Assembly: GCF_000378165.1 (NCBI RefSeq)
Contig: NZ_KB899339.1
Location: forward strand, 52,048-116,047
DNA length: 64,000 nt
Reading direction: 5' to 3'
From: Saccharibacter floricola DSM 15669
Lineage (GTDB): Bacteria; Pseudomonadota; Alphaproteobacteria; Acetobacterales; Acetobacteraceae
In this document: piece after piece, positions 17,614 to 26,176 of the stretch
How positions within the stretch are numbered: the first letter of the stretch is position 1
Layout: each line of letters starts with the position of its first letter
The notes under the pieces: generated by a model
What the model was told of the DNA's origin: nothing
Database searches by the model: none
The model's input: the letters and a program-made list of their open reading frames with translations, nothing else
Translations under genes and position numbers: made by a program

Positions 17614-18106
17614 TCCGCGCGTCGGTTTTTACCCCGGCACGTTTGATCCGATCACCTTTGGGCATCTGGATGTGATCGAACGAGCGGCGGCTTTGTTCGA
17701 GCATGTCGTGATCGGTGTTGCGGTCAATGACGAGAAGCGGCCGCTTTTGAGCTTAGAAGAACGGCTCGAGAGCGTGCGTCACGAAGTGTCTCGTTTGCCT
17801 CACGGAGCACGGATTGACGTGGTGGGGTTCGATAACCTGCTTGTTGATGCGGTGCATCAGGCTGGGGCGGGTACCGTTATTCGTGGGTTACGCTCCGCAG
17901 GGGATTTCGATTTCGAGACCCAGCTTGCGGGGGCTTTGCGCCGTTTAGCACCCGAGATTGAGACGGTGTTTTTACTGTCGTCAGAAGAGCATCGCACAAC
18001 GGCGAGCCGTATTGTGAAAGAGATCGCCCGGTTAGGGGGGGATATTTCCCCTTTCGTGAGCGCTGATGTCGCTGCACGTGTGCTCCACAAGCTTGGACGC
18101 TCATAA
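17606..18106 (+). CDS. coaD: Phosphopantetheine adenylyltransferase
   Basis: 166 residues, the normal CoaD size. It catalyses the penultimate step of coenzyme A synthesis, joining 4'-phosphopantetheine and ATP. The nucleotidyltransferase motif [19 protein letters not shown] is at the N-terminus, with T-F-G-H as the T/HxGH signature. The [20 protein letters not shown] segment corresponds to the second substrate-binding motif. The ATG at 17606 overlaps the end of gyrA by 8 bases, suggesting translational coupling; an ATG two codons upstream is also possible. Confidence 0.95.
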   Translation: MSNPRVGFYPGTFDPITFGHLDVIERAAALFEHVVIGVAVNDEKRPLLSLEERLESVRHEVSRLPHGARIDVVGFDNLLVDAVHQAGAGTVIRGLRSAGDFDFETQLAGALRRLAPEIETVFLLSSEEHRTTASRIVKEIARLGGDISPFVSADVAARVLHKLGRS

Positions 18107-18140
18107 GCGCGTGCGGCGTGAAATATAAAAGGAAAGAACC

Positions 18141-18626
18141 ATGACAGAACATACCGTAGCGTCTGGTGATAAATTAGTGTTGGAACTGCCAGAAGGAAAG
18201 GTCGTCATCGCTTTACGCCCCGACCTCGCTCCTAAGGCAGTTGAGCGCCTGAAGCTTCTGGCAAGTGAAGGTTTTTATGACGGCGTGCCCTTCCACCGCG
18301 TGATTGAAGGCTTTATGGCCCAAAGTGGTGACCCAACCGGCACCGGAACCGGCGGAAGCTCTTATCCTGACCTGCCTGCTGAGTTTACCCGTGAGGCGTC
18401 TTTTGAGCGTGGCACGTTGGGCATGGCCCGCACCATGCAGCCTCATTCCGCGAACAGCCAGTTCTTTATCATGTTTGACAAAGTGCCATCCCTAGACGGG
18501 CAATATACCATTGCTGGTCAGGTCATCGAAGGTATGGAGCATGTTGATAAGGTCAAACGTGGCTCTGGTGCTTCTGGCATGGTGAGTGAGCCAGACCATA
18601 TCACACGCGCTTATATTGAAGCGTAA
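18141..18626 (+). CDS. Cyclophilin-type peptidyl-prolyl cis-trans isomerase
   Basis: 161 residues without a signal peptide, so cytoplasmic. Active-site and binding motifs are FHRVIEGFMAQSGDPTGTGT, GTLGMARTMQPHSANSQFFI and the LDGQYTIAGQVIEGME segment that in cyclophilins reads LDGxxxVFGxV. It should catalyse prolyl isomerisation during folding. GGAAAG lies about 9 bases before the ATG. It is third in gyrA-coaD-ppi and is followed by a strong terminator. Confidence 0.93.
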   Translation: MTEHTVASGDKLVLELPEGKVVIALRPDLAPKAVERLKLLASEGFYDGVPFHRVIEGFMAQSGDPTGTGTGGSSYPDLPAEFTREASFERGTLGMARTMQPHSANSQFFIMFDKVPSLDGQYTIAGQVIEGMEHVDKVKRGSGASGMVSEPDHITRAYIEA

Positions 18627-18682
18627 GAACGCGTTATTGCGTTGCCTGTTCTGTGTGAACAGATGGGCGGATCGCTGAAATG

Positions 18683-18731
18683 AGGGCCTCTCAATACGTT
18701 CCCGCTGGGGGTGTATGGAGAGGCCCTTTTT
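18683..18731 (+). terminator. Intrinsic terminator after the cyclophilin gene
   Basis: AGGGCCTCTC (18683-18692) pairs with GAGAGGCCCT (18718-18727), followed by TTTTTG. The loop is 25 bases. It closes the gyrA-coaD-ppi unit. Confidence 0.8.
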
Positions 18732-18768
18732 GCGCCAGCGATCTGGCTGTGAGCCTGAACACACAGTA

Positions 18769-18864
18769 CTATCCATCATGTGCTGGACGTGACCAGAGAC
18801 CATGCTCAGGCGGAAAAAGCTCACCAATAATAGCCCATTCTTCGTCTGTTAAATCACCGCGCAT
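18769..18864 (-). pseudogene. N-terminal fragment of an IS5-family transposase
   Basis: 31 residues starting MRGDLTDEEWAIIGELFPPE and ending SRPAHDG before a TAG. This is the standard start of IS5-type transposases (LTDxEWxxxxPLxPPE...RxxDxR). The homology stops at the TAG, so only the first tenth of the gene remains. AGAG-rich sequence precedes the ATG. Confidence 0.65.
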
Positions 18865-18959
18865 CTGCTCTCTCTCTTCTCCAATGAGAAGACGGCATCA
18901 CGTGCAAAGACATTTGAAAAGATTGTTTGTCAACGCAGCCTAGTTGATATTTTTGCGGT

Positions 18960-19143
18960 TTGTCTCGGTGTCATAAACCGTTCTATCTGGTCTTCTAGTG
19001 CATCGCAGACTGCGTGGATTTTGGTCGTCAGTGTCTCTCGTAAGCGCTCGATGGCTTGATCTTCTTCTTTTTAGAGGCTCCAGTGCTTTGCTGATGGGCT
19101 CGGATGATCGTGTTATCAATCATCATCGTTTTATTATTATGGA
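18960..19143 (-). pseudogene. Central fragment of an IS5-family transposase
   Basis: The minus strand reads MIDNTIIRAHQQSTGASKKK, which contains the DDE catalytic Asp context (MxDSTxIRAHQxAAGAKK). After a frameshift it continues as a TTKIHAVCDAL-like segment broken by stops. It lies upstream, in its own orientation, of the N-terminal fragment at 18769-18864, so the two cannot be one uninterrupted copy. Either two elements decayed here or one was rearranged. Confidence 0.6.
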
Positions 19144-19376
19144 AAATTCGCTTAATCACACGGCTTTCGTGCTAACGGTGTAGGTGTCATGTTTTCTTAG
19201 TTTTCTAAATGTGAAGGAAGCGTACGCGACGGACAGCCAATAGGTAAAACATACGGCATCCCGTTAAGTCACGACGTATTCAAGGCGCCCTAATGTCAAA
19301 CCCCGGGACTATGCTAGCCGGTTAAGGGGTTGGTTGCGATAGCTTCCGTCAGTCCTTCCAGTATGCAAAGGCCGCA

Positions 19377-19510
19377 GTGCTCTACAGAAAAAAGACTGGC
19401 GGCGTTACCGGAATTACAACCACCTCAAGAAGATGCGACGCATCGCGCCATGCTACGATAAGACTCCCTCGTCTTTCATGGGCTTATTCAATCTCGTTGC
19501 CGTCAAATGA
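19377..19510 (+). pseudogene. C-terminal fragment of an IS5-family transposase
   Basis: Starts near LYRKK and, after a frameshift, reads HLKKMRRIAPCYDKTPSSF and GLFNLVAVK before a TGA. This matches the IS5-type end (LKxFRRIATRYDKTxxSFxGFxxLAAV). It is on the opposite strand to the two fragments to its left, so at least two insertions occurred in this 1.2-kb gap. The rest of 18865-19829 has no gene. Confidence 0.65.
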
Positions 19511-19829
19511 TGGCTGCCCCCTTTTGTTAACAGAACCGAGGACTATCCTGCTGTGATGGCTGATGAAGGAGTAGTTCTCCGAGAAAGTTCATGACATTGT
19601 CTGCTGTTAGGGCATGGAGGGGCGTAGAATGCTGGTGTGGTTTTCCTGCGTGCTCGTTAACGGATAGGCATCATGAAGATCAGGGCCCTTGTCGTTCTGT
19701 GGGAAGTGTGTGAACAGCTCATCCTTTCTGACATTAAGCGGGTAAAAACGTGTCTTTCTCTATGGCGACAAGGAAGAGAGGCTCTGAGAGATATTCTAAA
19801 GAAATAATCACTTTTCTTTGAAAGCCCCC

Positions 19830-19858
19830 TTGACGCTAGGGGGTGCTTCCCGTAGATA
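19830..19858 (+). promoter_or_regulatory. Probable promoter of tRNA-Lys
   Basis: TTGACG (19830-19835) and TAGATA (19853-19858) are 17 bases apart, with the tRNA beginning 15 bases further on. The -35 is a 5/6 match to the sigma-70 consensus and the -10 only 3/6. The -35 overlaps a short CCCCC...GGGGG hairpin. Confidence 0.45.
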
Positions 19859-19872
19859 AAGCCCCACACGGA

Positions 19873-19948
19873 GAACCGGTAGCTCAGTTGGTAGAGCATT
19901 CGACTTTTAATCGAATGGTCCTGGGTTCGAGTCCCAGCCGGTTCACCA
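19873..19948 (+). tRNA. tRNA-Lys (anticodon TTT)
   Basis: A 76-base cloverleaf: acceptor GAACCGG paired with CCGGTTC, D-arm AGCTCAGTTGGTAGAGC, anticodon loop CTTTTAA giving TTT, T-arm with GGTTCGAGTCC, and an encoded CCA (19946-19948). It reads Lys AAA/AAG codons. Its 3' end lies 28 bases from the end of the TIR-like gene. Confidence 0.98.
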
Positions 19949-19976
19949 TGTTCCCCTTTTATAAAATGATATGTTG

Positions 19977-20864
19977 TTAGTCGTTGGGTTGTTCCATCGT
20001 TTCAATCCTCGTCAGATAGTCTTTAATTGTTTCAACTACGCGTTTATTTGTTAACGATGGCTGCTGTGCGTAAAGTAATTTTGCCTCGCGGTAAGATGTT
20101 TGTATCTCATTAAGAGCAAAATTCTTGAGGACGTGGTCATCTGGAGATTCTATGTATAGTTGGAAAGCTGCACCTGCATTACCCAATAATTCTTCTATTC
20201 GATAGTCCTGCTGGGTATTTCGCAAGGATCTCTGCCCAGCCATCGTCCCTGTAGCCTGCATCAGCCCTTTCAAATCCTGTACTTCTGATAGAATCATACT
20301 CATTTGAGCGGCTTGTGGGTCTTTGGGTGGTTTGGGTTGCGCGGGCTCGGTGAGTGAGAGGAGGCGGATGAGGGAGTTGACGTTACTTTCATCATTACGA
20401 TGCGCATAGGTTTCTTTAAGACTAATGGTGAGTTTCTTTTGAACATCCAGAACATCATCATAGCGCATATGACGAGAATATTCAGTGTAGCGTAGAGAGC
20501 TGATGTCAAAAATCTGAGCCGTACCTTTTTCTTGCATAAGCACGGTTGGTTTATCGAAGGCTTGGCGTAACCCAAGTTCAAATAAAACATTTGGGTTGCG
20601 GCCGCTGAGATCGCAGATCACCATCTCGGCGCTTAGCAAATGTTTGAGAATATCAACATGGATAAGGTTGGTACGTCCGACGTCATCTGCACGGATGGGG
20701 CTAAAACCTGCTTCTTCACAAGAGGGAATGATAATATTGCGGTAGACACGCCCGAAATGTCCTGGATCATAGCCCTCCATATCGGCAATGGGCATGACAA
20801 CAAAACATTGAGGGCGTTGGGAAGAGGCGGGTTCGGATAAAGCAGAGGATTTTTTGCGTGTCAT
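19977..20864 (-). CDS. TIR-like / nucleoside deoxyribosyltransferase-fold protein, possible defence effector
   Basis: 295 residues from the ATG at 20864 (AAAGAAG upstream); a GTG 39 bases earlier is in frame without a Shine-Dalgarno. The N-terminal 140 residues start CFVVMPIADMEGYDPGHFG and contain ADDVGRTNLIHVDILKHLLS, VICDLSGRNPNVLFELGLR, KPTVLMQEKG and FDISSLRYTEY. This VMPI ... DLSxRNPNVxYELG pattern is shared by nucleoside 2-deoxyribosyltransferase-like and TIR-like proteins, in which the Glu of the NPNVxYELG-type motif is the usual catalytic candidate. The rest is helical with no recognised domain. It sits alone beside tRNA-Lys among IS relics. An NAD- or nucleotide-cleaving immune role is inference. 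Confidence 0.6.
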   Translation of the reverse strand: MTRKKSSALSEPASSQRPQCFVVMPIADMEGYDPGHFGRVYRNIIIPSCEEAGFSPIRADDVGRTNLIHVDILKHLLSAEMVICDLSGRNPNVLFELGLRQAFDKPTVLMQEKGTAQIFDISSLRYTEYSRHMRYDDVLDVQKKLTISLKETYAHRNDESNVNSLIRLLSLTEPAQPKPPKDPQAAQMSMILSEVQDLKGLMQATGTMAGQRSLRNTQQDYRIEELLGNAGAAFQLYIESPDDHVLKNFALNEIQTSYREAKLLYAQQPSLTNKRVVETIKDYLTRIETMEQPND

Positions 20865-20903
20865 ACAAGCTTCTTTTGACGAGGTATTGTCTGTATTCTG
20901 CAC

Positions 20904-21040
20904 AAGAGTATGACAAGAAGTGCCATAAAAAACGAGTCCTCAGGAGATGGAAAAATACGTCGACGGCATTGTGACTCAGGTTTATTAGGTATTGAAGAAG
21001 AGAATACGAGGCTTAACGATACCGTTATTTTTTCTGATCT
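20904..21040. other. Short gap upstream of the TIR-like gene
   Basis: Should contain the promoter of the minus-strand gene. No repeats or operators are evident. An IS relic begins immediately to the right. Confidence 0.3.
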
Positions 21041-21571
21041 GAGTTGGTTGTCTGGGGGCACCGATTGAGGAATTTTGTCCAAAGGGAAAGACGCCACCCA
21101 AGAACCGCCGGCGGATGATTTCTGCTATTTTCTGGCGGCATCAGAGCGGTGCGACATGACGTGCTTTGCCCTCTGAGTTCCAGTCTTTGGTGGATGGCTG
21201 CACAATGGTGCATTCGGTGGTCGAAAATTGGTGTCTGGCAACTCACATGGGGGATTTTGGTACCAAGGTCTGCGGCGGTGATGCGGACGCGGGAAAGCGC
21301 TGTCTTTCATGCTTTCACTCGGGCAAACGCATGAGTTGTTTTCTGCTTACGGCCTCCTCCTTGATAACCGGCCGGGTTATGTCGTTTGCGATCGTGGCTA
21401 ATACTTCCCCAAAGTTCCGTGACACTCTCTGGAACCGTGGAGCGCGCCCTATTATTCCAACACGGCGAAACGATCCTGACGTCAGTTGTTCAAAATGAGC
21501 TTACAGGTACCGCCATCTACTTTCTTTCCGTGGTCCTCATCGCTGCTACAGAAGATTGCCTCAAGACCTAA
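21041..21571 (+). pseudogene. Decayed IS5-family transposase, near full length
   Basis: Translating all three plus frames gives, in order: KTPPKNRRRMISAIFWRHQS with GAT (as in RRxxNAIFWxLRSGAPW); RALPSEFQSL (RDLPSEFG); IRWSKIGVW (RWxKAGVW); a PGYVVCDRG-like stretch (IADRGYD); and TAIYFLSVVLIAATEDCLKT at the end. Frame changes and stops occur throughout. The 3' end is at about 21571. The stretch resembles the shorter relic at 29681-30015 at the DNA level. Confidence 0.6.
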
Positions 21572-21613
21572 CAAAGACTAGCGGAAGCGTAACAGTAAAG
21601 GAGCGGGCATGGC

Positions 21614-22324
21614 TTATCTTTTTGAGATGACTTTTTTCAGAACCATGATGGCAAAAGAGACCATGACCCCGAGGCCGAGTTTGCTTTCACCGTGCGCACG
21701 GTTCCGAAAGATCATGGGCACTTCGTGAATGCGTAATGGGGTTGAGCGTGCAAGTACGAGATCGAGAAGAATTTTAAAGCCATTGCCAGAAAGAGCTTCA
21801 ACGCGTTCATCAAAACAAGAGCGGCGTATCGCAAAACAGCCGCTCATGGGGTCGGTGAGTGAGGATGAGAGGAGTTTTTGGGTAATCCATATTCCTCCTT
21901 GTGAGAGGGCACGGCGCCATCCGTTAGCGAGCCCATCATTTCTTCCACCTTCGATATGACGGCTTGCAACGACGAGGTCATATTTGCCGCTTTGTAAGGC
22001 GGTAATCATAGGTTTGAGGCACGTCTCATCATGTTGGAGGTCACCATCCATAACTGCAATGATGGGAGCAGATGAGCTCATGGCTCCTTCAATAACAGCG
22101 GAGGAGAGGCCACGCCGACCGATGCGTCGGATACCACGGATACGGGGGTTATGTTGGGCAATATCTCGGACACGTTTGATCGTGCCATCGGGGGAGTTGT
22201 CGTCAACAAATATAACTTCCCATTCGAGACCTGCGAGTGCTTTTTCAAGTGCTTGCGTGAGGGGTATGACGTTATCAATTTCATTATAACAAGGGATGAT
22301 GATACTGAGACAAAGTGACGACAT
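21614..22324 (-). CDS. Family 2 glycosyltransferase, polyprenyl-phosphate mannose/glucose synthase type
   Basis: 236 residues of the DPM1-like GT2 family. Motifs: IIIPCYNEIDNVIPL, VDDNSPDGT, VMDGDLQHDE (the metal-binding D-x-D) and the QLSSSLTDPMSGCFAI-type acceptor segment. The C-terminal FRNRAHGESKLGLGVM precedes a short hydrophobic patch, but the usual GtrA-like membrane domain is missing, so it is the minimal form. It would transfer a sugar from a nucleotide donor to polyprenyl phosphate on the cytoplasmic face. It is monocistronic with an AT-rich upstream region. Confidence 0.88.
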   Translation of the reverse strand: MSSLCLSIIIPCYNEIDNVIPLTQALEKALAGLEWEVIFVDDNSPDGTIKRVRDIAQHNPRIRGIRRIGRRGLSSAVIEGAMSSSAPIIAVMDGDLQHDETCLKPMITALQSGKYDLVVASRHIEGGRNDGLANGWRRALSQGGIWITQKLLSSSLTDPMSGCFAIRRSCFDERVEALSGNGFKILLDLVLARSTPLRIHEVPMIFRNRAHGESKLGLGVMVSFAIMVLKKVISKR

Positions 22325-22670
22325 GAAGCACCCTAGAGATAAACACTATGACGCATTAATAACGGCAATCATTGTTTTTGTCATCTAGGAAAAGGGGATG
22401 AGAGAAGTGTTAAATAAAGTTAATTACTTAGAACAAAAATAATAAATAATGTAAAAACACACATTATAAATTAATTAGTGTCACAACAAAGTAATTTATT
22501 ATATATCACCATAATTATTAAGTTGCTATAAAATTTTTAAGAAGAAAACCATATGACATTTTTTTCTATAGTGTTCAAATTCGGGGATAATATGTCTATA
22601 TTTGGGTCGATAGCCTCATCGTTTTACGGAAAGACTATCTATTATTGTGATGCCTGATTGGAAAGGCTTC
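22325..22670. other. AT-rich intergenic region upstream of the glycosyltransferase
   Basis: No coding region is seen. From about 22390 to 22600 the sequence is strongly AT-rich with many TTAAT/AATTA motifs, suggesting a promoter region or laterally acquired DNA. No terminator for the photolyase gene could be identified. Confidence 0.35.
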
Positions 22671-24074
22671 TCATAGGCTCCGAAGTGCGTCCAATGCCCG
22701 AGCCCGTCCCTCTTTAAGGTCTATGATGGGTGCGGGGTAGTCGGTCTTAAAGAGGCTGGGCGCTGTCCAAGGTTCGCGGAGCTCTTTTCCAGAAAGAGAG
22801 CGTAGTTCAGGCACCCATGTGCGGATATAATCGCCGTGCGGGTCGAATTTTTCAGCCTGCAAGGTGGGGTTGAAGATGCGGAAGAAAGGGGTGGCATCAA
22901 TGCCCGTGCCGGAGACCCATTGCCAGTTCATGCTATTGCTGGCGTGGTCGGCATCAATGAGCGTATCGCGGAACCAAGCCTCTCCTTCGCGCCAATGGAT
23001 CAGAAGATGACGGGTGAGGAAGGAGCCGACAATCATCCGTGCGCGGTTATGCATCCAGCCTGTGTGCCATAATTCACGCATGCCCGCATCAACAATGGGA
23101 ATGCCCGTGCGGCCTTGCTGCCACGCACGTAGAGCCTTGGGGTCGTTGCGCCAAGGCATCCGGTCAAATTTCTGATTAAGATTGCGGAAGGGGAGATCAG
23201 GCGTGTGATACAGTGTGTAACGGGCGAAGTCGCGCCAAGCGAGCTCGCTGAGATAGCAGCGCGTATCGGGTTGGCTTTTGCCGCTTTGGCGCACGGTATG
23301 CCAGACCCGACGGGGCGACAGTTGCCCCCATGCCAGACGAGGGGAGAGGCATGATGTGCCTTCTTGCCCCATAAGGTTACGGTCGGTCTCGTAATGAGCG
23401 AGGTCGTGGGTGATGAAGTCGTCCAGTTGCTCATGAGCCGCGATGAGGGAGGTGTCCCAACGCTCGCGCAGGCCTTCGGCCCAGTCGGGATGGTGGGGGC
23501 GTAATGTTTCTTCATCGAATCGGTATTCTGACAACACGTCGTCTGGAAGAGCGAAGAACTGAAGCGTGCGTGGAATGGGCAGGGGTGTCGGAATCGGGTG
23601 CTGTTGAAGGGCTTTCCAGAAAGGGGTGAAGACACGGTAGGAAGCCCCGCTTTTGGTTGCGACGGTGTTTGGGCTTAGTAGAACCGTGCCCCAATATTTA
23701 TGCAGAGCGACCTGATCCGGCAGAGCTTGGGCGATACGGTCTTCTTGCGCGCGTTCCCGTTCATGAAAACGCGCATGGGTATGCACGCTCGCGGCCTGTG
23801 TGGCACGGGCGAGAGCGGGGATGAGGGTCTCGGCTTCTCCCCGAAGGGTAATGAGCGTGCCGCCGCGTTCTTCTAGAGCGTGGCGGAGGGAGGAGAGCGC
23901 CCCATGAAGCCACCAATGGGCTGCACCACCGAGGGGAGGCAGCGCTGTTTGGCCGTTTTCTAGGATAAAGACGCAGAGAAGGGGACGCCCTATTTGAGCG
24001 GCTTCATACAAGGCTGGATGATCGTCGAGGCGTAAATCATCACGAAACCAGAGAAGAGTAGGGCGCTGCACCAT
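22671..24074 (-). CDS. phrB: Deoxyribodipyrimidine photo-lyase
   Basis: 467 residues from the ATG at 24074, which has AAGGAG 7 bases upstream; the in-frame GTG five codons earlier overlaps that site. It repairs cyclobutane pyrimidine dimers using light and FADH2. The N-terminal antenna domain starts LLWFRDDLRLDDHPAL. The C-terminal FAD domain contains ELAWRDFARY, GRTGIPIVDAGMRELWHTGW, MHNRARMIVGSFLTRHLLIH and DADHASNSMNWQWVSGTG, all canonical. The length is normal. Confidence 0.96.
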   Translation of the reverse strand: MVQRPTLLWFRDDLRLDDHPALYEAAQIGRPLLCVFILENGQTALPPLGGAAHWWLHGALSSLRHALEERGGTLITLRGEAETLIPALARATQAASVHTHARFHERERAQEDRIAQALPDQVALHKYWGTVLLSPNTVATKSGASYRVFTPFWKALQQHPIPTPLPIPRTLQFFALPDDVLSEYRFDEETLRPHHPDWAEGLRERWDTSLIAAHEQLDDFITHDLAHYETDRNLMGQEGTSCLSPRLAWGQLSPRRVWHTVRQSGKSQPDTRCYLSELAWRDFARYTLYHTPDLPFRNLNQKFDRMPWRNDPKALRAWQQGRTGIPIVDAGMRELWHTGWMHNRARMIVGSFLTRHLLIHWREGEAWFRDTLIDADHASNSMNWQWVSGTGIDATPFFRIFNPTLQAEKFDPHGDYIRTWVPELRSLSGKELREPWTAPSLFKTDYPAPIIDLKEGRARALDALRSL

Positions 24075-24156
24075 CGTTTTCTCCTTCACAAGAACCCGTA
24101 GAGTGTGTCATGGGAGCTTATAAAGCAACCATTATATCCTAAAGAGGAAAAGTGAC

Positions 24157-25440
24157 ATGGCCGAATCCAATCATAATAAACTTTTCATCGGCGAGCATCG
24201 CCTCCATCCTGATACACAGATGCTTAATTATGGGTATGATCCTGTTTTATCAGAAGGGGCTGTGAAAGCACCGGTCTTTTTGACCTCAACCTTCGTCTTC
24301 CCGACTGCTGAAGAAGGGCGCGACTTCTTTGATTACGTGTCCGGTCGTAAGCAACCGCCTGAGGGTAAGGGCGCTGGGTTGGTTTATTCGCGCTTTAACC
24401 ATCCAAATAGCGAGATTGTGGAAGATCGTTTAGCGATCTACGAAGGCACAGAGAATGCGGCGGTGTTCTCTTCCGGGATGTCCGCCATTACGACAACGTT
24501 ACTGGCGTATGCGCGTCCGGGTGATGTTATTTTGCACTCCCAGCCGCTTTATGGTGGGACAGAAACATTACTGAGCAAAACGATGGCCTCCCTCGGCATT
24601 AAAGCTGTGGGTTTTGGTAATGGCGTGGATGAAGCCTCGGTAACAGAAGCAGCCGAAAAAGCCATGGCTGAAGGGCGTGTGGCGATTATCCTCGCGGAAA
24701 CGCCGGCTAACCCAACGAATGGTCTGGTCGATATTGCCCTTATGCGTCGTGTGGCGGAGAAGATTGAGGATAAGCAGGGGTACCGTCCGCTTGTGGCGTG
24801 CGATAATACGCTGCTCGGCCCGGTCTATCAGCATCCATTGGAGCATGGGGCGGATCTGTCGCTCTATTCCCTCACGAAATATGTGGGTGGTCATTCCGAC
24901 CTTGTGGCCGGCGCTGTGATGGGCACAAAAGCGATGATGACGCCGATCCGTCAGCTTCGTGGTGCGATCGGCACGCAGCTGGATGCTCATAGCTGCTGGA
25001 TGCTGGGACGTTCGCTCGAAACATTGGGCATGCGTATGGAGCGTGCGGCGATCAATGCGGAGAAAGCGGCGGCCTTTCTAGAGCGTCATCCTAAGGTGAC
25101 GACGGTCTATTACCCGCCTTTCTATGATAAGAACTCCCCACAAGGGCATGTGTATCAGAAGCAATGCAGCGGGGCCGGGTCAACTTTCTCCTTTGACATT
25201 GTCGGTGGGCAGGAAGCAGCCTTTAAGTTCTTAAATGCGTTGCAGATCATGAAGCTGGCCGTCAGCCTTGGTGGGACAGAGTCACTGGCGAGCCATCCAG
25301 CAACCATGACCCATTCTGGTGTGCCGGTAGAGGTGCGTAACCGTATTGGTGTGACGGATGCCACTGTGCGCCTGTCTATGGGTGTTGAAAATGGTGACGA
25401 TCTGCTCGTTGATCTCGAGCAGGCACTTGAGAAAGCGTAA
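24157..25440 (+). CDS. Cys/Met metabolism PLP-dependent enzyme (cystathionine gamma-synthase family)
   Basis: 427 residues of the fold-type I gamma-family. The PLP lysine lies in [20 protein letters not shown]; substrate and cofactor contacts are in [34 protein letters not shown] and [19 protein letters not shown]. Candidates are cystathionine gamma-synthase, O-acetylhomoserine sulfhydrylase or methionine gamma-lyase; the sequence alone does not separate them. The methionine importer genes metQNI converge on it across a shared terminator, which supports a role in methionine supply or turnover. AGAGGA precedes the ATG. No SAM riboswitch is visible upstream. Confidence 0.88.
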   Translation: MAESNHNKLFIGEHRLHPDTQMLNYGYDPVLSEGAVKAPVFLTSTFVFPTAEEGRDFFDYVSGRKQPPEGKGAGLVYSRFNHPNSEIVEDRLAIYEGTENAAVFSSGMSAITTTLLAYARPGDVILHSQPLYGGTETLLSKTMASLGIKAVGFGNGVDEASVTEAAEKAMAEGRVAIILAETPANPTNGLVDIALMRRVAEKIEDKQGYRPLVACDNTLLGPVYQHPLEHGADLSLYSLTKYVGGHSDLVAGAVMGTKAMMTPIRQLRGAIGTQLDAHSCWMLGRSLETLGMRMERAAINAEKAAAFLERHPKVTTVYYPPFYDKNSPQGHVYQKQCSGAGSTFSFDIVGGQEAAFKFLNALQIMKLAVSLGGTESLASHPATMTHSGVPVEVRNRIGVTDATVRLSMGVENGDDLLVDLEQALEKA

Positions 25441-25464
25441 GGGCGCCTTTTTGAACGTCTAAAG

Positions 25465-25498
25465 AAAAAGGGGGCGTCCCGGATACGTCCCCTTTTTT
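25465..25498. terminator. Bidirectional terminator between the Cys/Met enzyme and metI
   Basis: AAAAAGGGGGCGT (25465-25477) pairs with ACGTCCCCTTTTT (25485-25497) with one G:T, so T-runs are present on both strands. It serves the converging 24157-25440 gene and the metQNI operon. Confidence 0.88.
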
Positions 25499-25525
25499 GT
25501 ATCGTCATAGTTGTTCGTGGCGGTG

Positions 25526-26176
25526 CTAGTGACGCAGCCAGCGTGTCAGGCTGTTGCCCACCATTTGAATGATGAACACCATGATGATGAGGACAATCAC
25601 CACATCCATCATGACGGTCGTGTTAAAGCGCTGATAGCCGTAACGGATGGCGAGGTCTCCCAAACCACCAGCCCCAATGGCCCCGGCCATTGCGGAGGCG
25701 CTGACCATAGTAATGAGGGTTACCGTCAGGCTCCCGATGAGGCTTGGTAGGGCTTCGGGGATGAGCACCGAGCGGATAATGGTCAGACGTGTGCCGCCCA
25801 TGGCTTTAACCGCATCAACAAGCCCCATATCGACTTCCCGTAAGGACACTTCAGCAAGCCGCGCGAAATAGGGGATCCCAGCAATTGATAGCGGCACAAT
25901 GGCGGCTTCTGTGCCTAAGGACGTGCCCGCAATAAAGCGTGTGACGGGGATCAGCACCACCAGCAGGATGATGAAGGGGATCGCCCGCAACGCATCGACG
26001 ATAATGCCGACAAGACGGCCAATGATCGGCAAACGATAGAGCCCATTCGGCCCAGTCACGATCATAAACACCGCTAAAGGCAGCCCCACCAGCACTGAAA
26101 AAGCGGTGGAGGCAAAAACCATCTCAAGCGTCTGAAGAGTGGCGTGGAGGATGACATTAAGGATGATGGGGGACAT
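25526..26176 (-). CDS. metI: Methionine ABC transporter permease
   Basis: 216 residues from the ATG at 26176, which has GGAGG 9 bases upstream and overlaps the end of metN by 20 bases. Five to six membrane helices are present. The permease EAA loop reads EVDMGLVDAVKAMGGTRLTI, the surface that contacts MetN. GAGGLGDLAIRYGYQRF near the end is typical of MetI. It is last in metQ-metN-metI. D- or L-methionine is the expected substrate. Confidence 0.94.
   Translation of the reverse strand: MSPIILNVILHATLQTLEMVFASTAFSVLVGLPLAVFMIVTGPNGLYRLPIIGRLVGIIVDALRAIPFIILLVVLIPVTRFIAGTSLGTEAAIVPLSIAGIPYFARLAEVSLREVDMGLVDAVKAMGGTRLTIIRSVLIPEALPSLIGSLTVTLITMVSASAMAGAIGAGGLGDLAIRYGYQRFNTTVMMDVVIVLIIMVFIIQMVGNSLTRWLRH

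Noticed and set aside
19873..20903. Integrative element at tRNA-Lys
   Set aside because: No integrase gene and no second copy of the tRNA 3' end were found in the window, so only an accessory-gene hot spot is claimed.
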